The notes beneath the pieces are model-generated. The model did not search any database. It was not told the origin of the DNA and saw only the letters and a program-made list of their open reading frames with translations. Of a stretch of DNA of 64,000 bases, positions 56,456-64,000 are shown piece by piece; position 1 is the first letter of the stretch, and each line of letters opens with the position of its first letter. Made by a program: the position numbers and the translations under genes. Source of the stretch: Orobanche coerulescens (taxonomy: Eukaryota; Streptophyta; Magnoliopsida; Lamiales; Orobanchaceae); the NCBI GenBank assembly GCA_033398695.1, contig CM065802.1:80710096-80774095 (forward strand), written 5' to 3'.

Positions 56456-57241
56456 TTGGTATATTATTATATGGTTAGAACACAAACGAGTAGTAAAGTC
56501 ATAATTTAATTGAGTTTGAGATGGGTACATGTATATAAATTCTAACCGGATTTTGATGGTCGAACACTAATATTATTATTTTGATACATCCGCTAGTACA
56601 ATAAACAATTTATGATGATTGAACTCTGTTATATATATATACTTATAAATTATAGTATATTCTGATTTTCCATCGAATTTCAACGAATTAGATACTAGTA
56701 TTCTCCCTATTGAAACCACATGCTTACAAGATCTCAGTGGAGATGCGAGATTGCACCCCTAACTTGAAATACTAAACATATTCTCCTAATTAACTTTATA
56801 TGGTATATTTTATCTCATTCTTGATCACGATGCTACGAATTAGGCCATAATCCAACAACGAAAATTTCAACTGAAATTAAGTTTGCCTAATTTGTGTCTC
56901 TTGCCTTTCCCCATTTTCTTTTCTTTTTTTTTTTTTTGGGCTCAACAAGGTCAAGTCTTTCCGTTCATATAATATACTCAAAATCCACAAAACTTCGATC
57001 GTACTATAAATAAATATACTTTGACCAAATCATAACTTAATTAGTCCACTTTTCCGAAATATATGCATGCATGCATGTTAATCAAATTTTTTCCATCAAT
57101 ACTTGGAATCTTGAAACATAGCTAATTTTTTCAGGCCAATATATACTTGGAAACCTAATCCGTGTTTAATTACAAAAATCTCCATGGAGATTGTACGTGC
57201 CTTTTTTATTAAATGGCAAAAAGATTCGTACATCTTAGTAC
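56456..57241. other. Upstream region of the GH9 gene
   Basis: AT-rich. A second TATAAATA lies at 57005-57012 and a CATGCATGCATG run (RY-like) at 57062-57077. No other gene is seen. Confidence 0.4.
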
Positions 57242-57248
57242 TATAAAT
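57242..57248 (+). promoter_or_regulatory. Probable TATA box of the GH9 gene
   Basis: TATAAAT 70 bp upstream of the ATG, implying a short leader. The TATAAATA at 57005 is the alternative. Confidence 0.5.
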
Positions 57249-57317
57249 TATTCTATATATTCCAACATCCATTTCAACTGAAAAAGACATCCTTAATCTG
57301 GAACCAAACTAGTAATT

Positions 57318-60300
57318 ATGTCTAATCTGTGTCTCTTTGTTTTTGCCTTTTGTTTTCTTGTTCAAGTTCATATCAATGTTGCCTCAATAGACTATGGAGA
57401 TGCCTTAACCAAATCTTTGTTGTTCTATGAAGCACAAAGATCAGGCAAATTGCCCCCTCACGGCCAGAGGGTTCAATGGAGAGCCGATTCAGCCCTTACA
57501 GATGGCCATAGTGTCGGGGTATTGTTGTCTTTCCGCACTTTTCACGAGCATAATATTATTATCTTTACTTTGCATCAATTGTTAGGTACATATATTTATT
57601 TACAAATGCATAATTGTTATACATCGGTTATTTATATAATTGTGGTCTGATTAGGGTTAACCGTGGATTAGCCTCCTGTATTTTGGAGAATGGGTTATTT
57701 ATCTTTTTGTATAAATTAAATAATCACATTATCCTCTTTATTTTTTAAAAATAGACTGATCACCTCTATGTGTAAATTAATTATACACACTACCCCATTT
57801 ATTCTCGAGAAGTTGTAGATTAACCTCATGCGTTTTATCTGAACGGTGCAAATCACCCTCTTGAGCATATAATGATATGGGGTGGGATGAAACTCCTTAA
57901 AATAGAAGGAGATAATGTGTCTATTTAGTTTACACAATGTAATAATTGATCCATTTTTAAAAAACTCAGACGTAATGTTACTATTTAATTTACATAGGGG
58001 ATAAATTGCCCATTTTGTGAGGGTAATCTGTCAAAAAATCGTGTGATTATGATATTCTATGAGTTATTGAGATGGAAGTTTCATAATATTAAATACTTTG
58101 CACCATTCAACAAAGTTCTCTTTTAGATGTTAATTTTAAAATATCATTGATTCTGTTAACGAGTCGTCCGTCAAACAATAATTTTTGTGCAATTGGAAAA
58201 AATTATGATGATGAAATTTTTGGAGTTTTCTCATTTTTTTTTTCTTTATATGAAAGTTGTGATAAGGAGGGATAATTGTGCTATTTGATTTTGCATGAAT
58301 TTTATAGTGATGACCAATTTTAAAGTATTAACTGACACTATAAGTTTCATGTAATTGAAATACCATATATATATATATATATTAATTATAGGATCTTCCC
58401 ATTTGAGAAATGTAATAAAAGTGAATAAATAAAACTTCCCCAACTTCATCATTGCATCGTTATGTTTATCTCTTTCTTACGAAATTACTAAAACTCTAGA
58501 ATTAATATCTATATAAGAATAGTAGGCTTCAAAAAATAAAATTTTAAAGTTCCTTGATTGTTATTTTGACACAGATTGATCTTGAGGGAGGATACTACGA
58601 CGCGGGTGACAATGTCAAATTTGGGTTTCCAATGGCTTTCACGGTGACAATGTTAGCTTGGAGCGTGGTGGAATTCTGGCCGCAACTCCATGCCCGACAT
58701 GAGCTATTGTATGCTCTTGAAGCGGTAAAATGGGGTACCGATTATATGATTAAGGCCCACCCGGCACCCAATGTGTTGTACGGAGAGGTGGGCGACGGGG
58801 GGTCGGATCACGTGTGTTGGCAGAGGCCTGAAGATATGACTACGCCTAGGACTGTTTACAAGATTGACGAGCAACACCCCGGATCTGACCTCGCTGGGGA
58901 GACCGCCGCTGCTTTTGCGGCCGCCTCGATTGCCTTTAAAGTGTTAAACCCTAGGTACTCGTATGAGCTTCTCAACCATGCAAAACAGGTACCTTTCTCA
59001 TAGACTTTTGGGCCAGTATTGTACTGACTGAATCTCGGAAGGTCTTGTTAAATTTGGGCAGGACCATTTAAAAATATCATCCCAATTTATTATAGTTTCT
59101 CCGTCCAGAAAAAATATAGCGTATTTGGTTTTCACGGTAAAAACTGTTAAACTTTGACTATAAATTGTAAGTATTATATAAAAATATTACAGCTATGTAT
59201 TTTCAAAATATTATTTTTTTTATAATTTTTATTCATATATAACTAAAATTATCAATGATCAAAGTTGTATTTTGAAGATCATGAAAGTTAAATGTGTTAC
59301 ACGTTTGGTGGACGAAGGGAATATGTATATTGCACACACAAATTTTAGGGTCCAATGTGTGGATGGAGTACTTCCATTGTAGTACTTATTTGTTAGAATT
59401 TCGGCCAAGCCCTTCCAAATAAAAAATTAAATTTAACCACTCAATCTTGAAGATAGGTACAACAAATCCATGTAATACGTTGTGTACGTATTAACTATCC
59501 ATGATTACGTGTTTATTATAGGTAATGTTTTATACATATACAAGTAATATTTATTTATAATGACGAAGATGCTCGCATTTGTAATTTTATTTCGGTTGGC
59601 TGTTTCATTTGACTAGTTTGATTAATTGATTATTCACTGTCTATGCTGACGGTTTAATTATGATAGATTGTAGATATATTTTGGTCTTTATATAAATAAA
59701 AGGAAAGACCATAAGGTAACACATCACTAATTCTTTTAGTTTGGCTTAAAAGTTAGTTGTTCTGTAATATATAAAAATGCATATCAAACACTTAATTTGG
59801 GTATTTGATTAGATCAAAAGGTCAAAAGCCAATTAAAACTCCATTCTAAGGCCATCAAACACTCACTTTATGAAATTTAAGAAAAAGCATGAAATCCGTC
59901 GTAGTTCGATTAATAAACGAGCCTTATTTTTTATTCAGCCTCGACTCGAATATATCGAACGACAGCTGGGTTCTTTTTGGAAGTTGGATGTGCGTCTTAA
60001 TCAAACTCGATTGAAATTTTGTTCGCAAATGTTTGGTTCGTTTCGAGCGTTATCCTTCTATCAGAATCAAACATTTGAGCATTTTTGCCCCCTCTACTTA
60101 TGTGTACTGTAAAGCAACATATAAATAATTATCATAGTTCCTTGGCCCCAAAATAATGTTGCACTAATTTATGTTATAATTGCAATTTGTTGCAGTTATT
60201 TGAATTTGCCAGAAGTCATACTGGTCAATACCAAAATAGCATTCCAGTCGCCGGACAGTTCTACTCAAGCAGTGGCTACGAGGTAAAGATTGTAATAAAA

Positions 60301-60930
60301 TCAGATAACTACCAAAACCACATGAGGTGTGGCATTGCAAATTCATAACCTTATTATTTATTAATACATAGTATTAATTATTTTTTTACTTTTGTTTCCC
60401 TTATATCCATGAGGTGTGGCACTATAATTTTGAACAATCGTCAATTCTGAGTGAAATGCATAGAAGACCCCTCTGCCCAGCTAAACAAATTTCCCTATAT
60501 TTTATAAATTACACGAACTCATGTGTTGTAAGAAACTTTGAACAACATTTCTATAGTTAAAATTGCCGTCAAAAAAATTAACGACATTAATTTTTTCGTT
60601 AAAAAATAAAATATTTACAAAAATAGATTTTTTTTAAAAAAAAAAAAAACTAAAATTGTTTCTAAATTATAAAATTTCGTTTAAAATATTAGAAAATTAT
60701 CTTGAAGTATTTATTTATAATTTTCATAAAAATTAACTTTTGTGTTGCTCATAGGACGAACTACTGTGGGCTGCTGCCTGGCTGCATCGAGCCACCAATG
60801 ATAATACATATCTCGAATATGTCACAAAGTCGTCGAACAATGGTGGCACCCGAAATATGTTTTCCTGGGACGACAAGTTTGTCGGGGCTCAAGTCCTCGT
60901 CGCAAAGGTACGTACATTTACAAATTGTGG

Positions 60931-60970
<40 letters not shown>

Positions 60971-61910
60971 GGGATGGTTTTGGTGAGAATGCGATTTAAG
61001 TTAAGAAATAAGAATGAATTTTATCTATAGATCTTGATTAAATGGATGATCTAGATTTATTCTTATAAAAACGTACGCATGAAATACAATACCTTACTGC
61101 ATCGATATTTTGATACATATAATGCATTGCGATTTTGATATACGAAATGCATATATTGCATCTGGACCGTAAATCACATAAAGATCAATAATTCAGATTT
61201 ATTCTTATTTCTTACTCAAAAAGTCATTCTCATTTGATTCACTATATATATATATATATGTGTGTGTGTGTTAAATCATTAAAATACTTATGAATAAAAA
61301 ACAGGGAATTTTAGAGGGGAAAGTATCTGGAAATGGCAACCTAGGACAGTTGAAGAACAACGCAGAGGCATTTATTTGCAACTGCATCCAGGAAGGAAAC
61401 AGCAATGTGCAGAAAACAGACGGCGGGCTCCTGTGGTTCATGGAATGGGATAATCTCCAGTACGTCGCGAGTGCATCGTTTCTCATCACAGCTTATGCAG
61501 ATTTTCTTGCAAAAACAAAGTCTGTCATCCGATGCAGCGGCGGTGGTGCTGTGGTCGGGCCTCAGGACTTGATCGCTTTCGCCAAATCTCAGGTGGACTA
61601 CATACTGGGCTCAAACCCGAAGCAAATGAGCTACATGGTCGGATTCGGGTCAAACTATCCGAAACAGGTTCATCACAGAGGAGCATCGATAGTGTCCATA
61701 AAGCAAGACCCAAGGCCGGTGGGTTGCCAAGATGGTTTTAATTGGTTCCATAGGAATGCAGAGAACCCGAATGTACTGACCGGAGCAGTCGTAGGCGGAC
61801 CAAATCAGAGAGACGAATATATGGATGCAAGGGATAATTACCAACAAGCCGAACCTGCTACCGCAAATAATGCACCACTGGTTGGGGTTTTAGCGAGGCT
61901 TGCTTGCTAA
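57318..61910 (+). CDS. GH9 endo-1,4-beta-glucanase (cellulase), secreted, five exons
   Basis: Exons 57318-57518, 58575-58988, 60196-60282, 60755-60907 and 61305-61910; all introns are GT/AG and phase 0, giving 486 residues, normal for a plant class B enzyme. The N-terminus ([20 protein letters not shown]) is a signal peptide, so the protein goes to the apoplast, where it would cut beta-1,4-glucans of the wall. There is no membrane anchor or cellulose-binding tail. [17 protein letters not shown] holds D76 and D79; [19 protein letters not shown] holds H409 and R410; [20 protein letters not shown] and the GH9 signature around [15 protein letters not shown] hold D455, D459 and the proposed acid E468. 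No stop or shift is seen, and this is the only intact host gene in the window. Introns 2 and 4 contain MITE-like insertions. Its 3' UTR meets Hel-2 33 bp after the stop. Confidence 0.96.
57519..58574 (+). other. Intron 1 of the GH9 gene
   Basis: 1056 bp, AT-rich. It contains loosely related phrases with TGTAAATTAA and CCCATTT around 57650-58020 that look like a decayed element, and an (AT)n run near 58365-58382. No termini could be defined. Confidence 0.5.
59095..59321. mobile_element. Stowaway-like MITE in GH9 intron 2
   Basis: Ends TTTCTCCGTCCAGAAAA and GGTGGACGAAGGGAA are imperfect inverted repeats of the CTCCGTCC type, flanked by TA (59093-59094 and 59322-59323). About 227 bp, no coding sequence. 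Confidence 0.6.
60977..61243. mobile_element. MITE-like element in GH9 intron 4
   Basis: Inverted ends: GTGAGAATGCGATTTAAGTT plus AAGAAATAAGAAT near 60982-61015, and ATTCTTATTTCTTACTCAA plus CATTCTCATTTGATTCAC near 61200-61243. Flanked on both sides by (TA)n runs (60930-60970 and 61243-61260). Class and exact TSD not determined. Confidence 0.6.
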
Positions 61911-62108
61911 ATAGTTATTGATGTTTTACCTATAATTAAATACTAGTAATACCCGACGTGCGATGCACGGGCTGTAGTTTAAATTCTGCAAATAGTGGAG
62001 ATATTTACACATTGAGAGAGTTTAAATGATTAAGAGGAAAAAATATTTCGATCAATATAAAATAATGTGATATTTACTATTGTCCGAGATAAATGAAAAT
62101 AATTATTT

Positions 62109-62484
62109 TTACAAATTGCGGAAGACCTCCCTATAGACTACATTTCTTGTTGTGGTAGATATGTTGTTCTCTTTGTCACATATCAAGATTTTGAGACCTT
62201 TAGATGAGTAACCCTTGATAAAGTCACATGTAGTTGACAGTGGCAAAAAACAGTTTCCTTAGAAATAGTCCAACGTGGGTCAATGATTGACTTTGACTCT
62301 TATTTATGGTCATTGTAAATGACACAATCAAGGGATATTGTCTTCTTGTGAATTTCACCGGTAGCCTGAAATCAGAAGGTGTCAACGACATTCTAGGAAT
62401 TAGTGCTCGATGTCCTGTCTTACTTTCTATTAGAATCTCAGCTTTAATGACATAATTCCCCAGTTTTGAATGATCTGATTCCAT
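62109..62484 (-). pseudogene. RepHel helicase C-terminus (Hel-2)
   Basis: ORF 62484-62224 reads GHRALIPRMSLTPSDFRLPV, KFTRRQYPLIVSF, TMTINKSQSQSLTHVGLFL, the last helicase motifs of plant RepHel. A frameshift follows; CHCQLHVTLSRV and then, after another shift, SKGLKILICDKENN and NVVYREVFRNL complete the usual end to a stop at 62109-62111. No upstream helicase motifs were found. Same protein family as the Hel-1 relic. Confidence 0.9.
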
Positions 62485-63159
62485 TCAAAAATTTAAGACT
62501 GATGTGGTATGAAGTTTTATATAAGTTTAATTTTGTTTTTTTAAACATAATAAAAGAGTGACTCACTTTACAGCTTCTGGAAACCCTAGTTATTCGGGAG
62601 TATCATATAAAAGACTCCAACGACCACTTCTTCTCATTTCTCCCAACTTGAGCTGAACCTTAGAGTGAGAGACCTGTTTTTCGCCGATTAACATGACCTC
62701 CCACCGACTTCCCATTTCTCTCACATTTCTTCTCCAAAATGCTGATACTATCAACCTTCCATCTCCAATTCCCTGGTAGTAAACCGACCGTGACACAATA
62801 TCAGCATCTTGAAGAAGAAACCCATATGAATGGCTCACACACCTTTCTTCAAAGTTAAGTCTGTATCTCTCTCCCCCTTTAATATTTTTTCCATTATCAA
62901 GCTCGATCTATGATATATATAAGATGTTTATTCTTTATTATTTTTTTTATTTGGATGAAAATTTTTTATTTAGTATTTAAGATGCTGATAATTATATGTA
63001 GGCTTTTTATTATTTTTTTTTTCAGTTAACCGATGTGTTGATATTTTTTTCCCCATATTTTTTTTAATCAAAGAAATATGATTTGGATCTGAGGTAATTT
63101 ATTAGTTTTTTGTTTTAATTGTTTCATATATAATAATTTCCATTTTTTTACTACTCGGA
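62485..63159. other. Gene-poor part of Hel-2
   Basis: A GC-richer stretch at 62580-62840 has an 82-codon open frame on the minus strand that I do not recognise. The rest is T-rich. It may contain the splice junctions or 3' UTR of the RPA1-like gene. Confidence 0.4.
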
Positions 63160-63219
63160 TGCATATTGGTCGATGATCCTCCGTTCTCTGCATCTGTTCT
63201 ACACGCGTTCCCCACAGAG

Positions 63220-63996
63220 TATGGCAAAGCTTACGTGACCTGCATTGGAATAGGTGGATGTTTAGTTAAATTCAAATTCTCCCGATTGATTTTGGAAAAC
63301 ATTAAAATATATACCAACTCATTGTCTTTCAAAATAATGTCTGAAAACGTTATCCCGCGCCCATTCTTGTTGGTGAACTTCTTTCATTCAGAAAATTTGA
63401 CAACCAATCCCGTAATATATGCATTAATATACATAATCGTTTATTATAGTCTGTGAAAATTTTCTGTTCTAAAATTCAAAAATTAATATATCTTACCATA
63501 ATATTTTCCTGTGATAATATTTGTGCTCGTTTGAAAATCAGCAAAGCTTTTGAGCACAAATCTAAAATTTGGGAATTTTTCGCTCGGATCCTCATAGATG
63601 AGAGTTGAGCCGCATATGTTTATCATGAATGGTGCATCTGTTGTCGAATATGGCATGTCATTTAAGGCAACAAAAAATTTAGACATTCGCTAAAGTTTTC
63701 CTTCTTGCAACATGGGTGTGCTTGGTTACCCAAGGTTTCTTTATCTGAGCGTGTATCCTATCTCTCTATAAACAGAAATATTAGCAGTTCATATTGAAAT
63801 TTTGGGAATTAACGTATCTAAAAACTAATAACATGATGTAAATGAATCTGACTGTTTCATTGTGCGATATGCATTCAATTGTTTTGATCTCTCTTCCAGT
63901 AAAATCAGGTACATCATATGATCTGACCAGGCGTAACTTCATATTCCATCCAAAATTTTTGGGTTTTAGATCATTTATATTGCTCCACATCGGCAT
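63220..63996 (-). pseudogene. RPA1-like (DUF223/OB-fold) fragment
   Basis: ATG at 63996 gives MPMWSNINDLKPKNFGWNMK, LRLVRSYDVP and EIKTIECISHNE, the first OB-fold of plant replication protein A 70-kDa-like (DUF223) proteins. The second part, 63765-63497, reads RDRIHAQIKK then, after a shift, MSKFFVALNDMPYSTTDAPF and PNFRFVLKSFADFQ, with an acceptor TTTATAG and a donor GTAAGA. A third part (63410-63220) has GLVVKFSE, a TGA, then KKFTNKNGRGITFSDIILKD. RPA binds single-stranded DNA; plant Helitrons often carry such ORFs. The frameshift and TGA suggest decay. Exon borders 1 and 3 are uncertain. Confidence 0.75.
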
Positions 63997-64000
63997 GATT

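Larger units (their letters stand above)
61943..64000 (-). mobile_element. Hel-2: Helitron 3' part with RepHel tail and RPA1-like gene
   Basis: On the minus strand the end is CTAG (61943-61946) followed by T, preceded by TATTA and the hairpin built from GCCCGTGCATCGCACG. This is the usual 3' terminus of plant Helitrons. A RepHel C-terminus (62109-62484) and an RPA1-like fragment (63220-63996) lie upstream in the same orientation. Most of the Rep and helicase is missing, so it is non-autonomous. The 5' end is outside the window. Confidence 0.8.

Noticed and set aside
57096..57290. Minus-strand ORF upstream of the GH9 gene
   Set aside because: Overlaps the presumed promoter, has no recognisable domain and is of a length expected by chance.
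59870..60112. 80-codon ORF in GH9 intron 2
   Set aside because: No domain, inside an intron with consistent splice sites, AT-rich composition.
63166..63456. Plus-strand ORF of 96 codons
   Set aside because: Antisense to the RPA1-like reading, which shows family motifs; the plus frame shows none.

Overview
The window is a eudicot-like plant nuclear segment made almost entirely of nested transposable elements, with one intact host gene near the right end. Evidence for a plant: Tekay-type and Tat-type Ty3/gypsy elements, CACTA elements encoding TNP2-like and Ulp1-like proteins, plant-type Helitron ends, an L1 element with DUF4283 and RNase H domains, and an intron-containing secreted GH9 cellulase. 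The species cannot be named from sequence alone.

Layout. (1) 1-10681: 3' part of a gag-only Tekay-like element (RT-A). Its LTR is split by a 6959-bp CACTA element (CACTA-1, 1405-8363, TSD ACG) that carries a broken TNP2-like transposase and a broken Ulp1-protease gene. (2) 10790-22002: a small CACTA-like element (CACTA-2) split by a complete but decayed Tekay element on the minus strand (RT-B, 11017-21527, TSD TATAT). A 552-bp hAT element (15022-15573, TSD GGTATAGT) sits inside RT-B's pol. (3) 22226-23156: 3' end of a Helitron with a broken RepHel C-terminus, cut by a complete Tekay element (RT-D, 23157-32342, TSD ATGAC). (4) 32343-33875: AT-rich DNA with no gene. (5) 33890-53584: a nearly full-length L1-type LINE on the minus strand with a degenerate 14-15 bp TSD. 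Its 5' UTR is split by a 12-kb Tat-lineage element (RT-C, 41312-53373, TSD ACACC), which carries two RNase H regions and a spliced antisense ORF. (6) 54048-55014 and 55424-56447: two hAT-type elements with perfect 8-bp TSDs. (7) 57318-61910: an intact five-exon GH9 endo-1,4-beta-glucanase gene. (8) 61943 to the right edge: a second Helitron 3' end, RepHel tail and RPA1-like fragment, starting 33 bp after the cellulase stop codon.

How the parts relate: most mobile-element genes carry stops or frameshifts, so these copies are probably inactive, though the LTR pairs remain similar. The most notable unexplained pattern is in the LTRs. Each of the three Tekay-like families (RT-A, RT-B, RT-D) carries its own array of CpG-containing 12-14 bp palindromes ending only 4-8 bp before the presumed TATA box. 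In RT-A and RT-D the TATA box itself lies in a long inverted repeat. RT-C shows a looser version with CGATCG-centred palindromes. All statements are from reading by eye; no alignment or database search was run.
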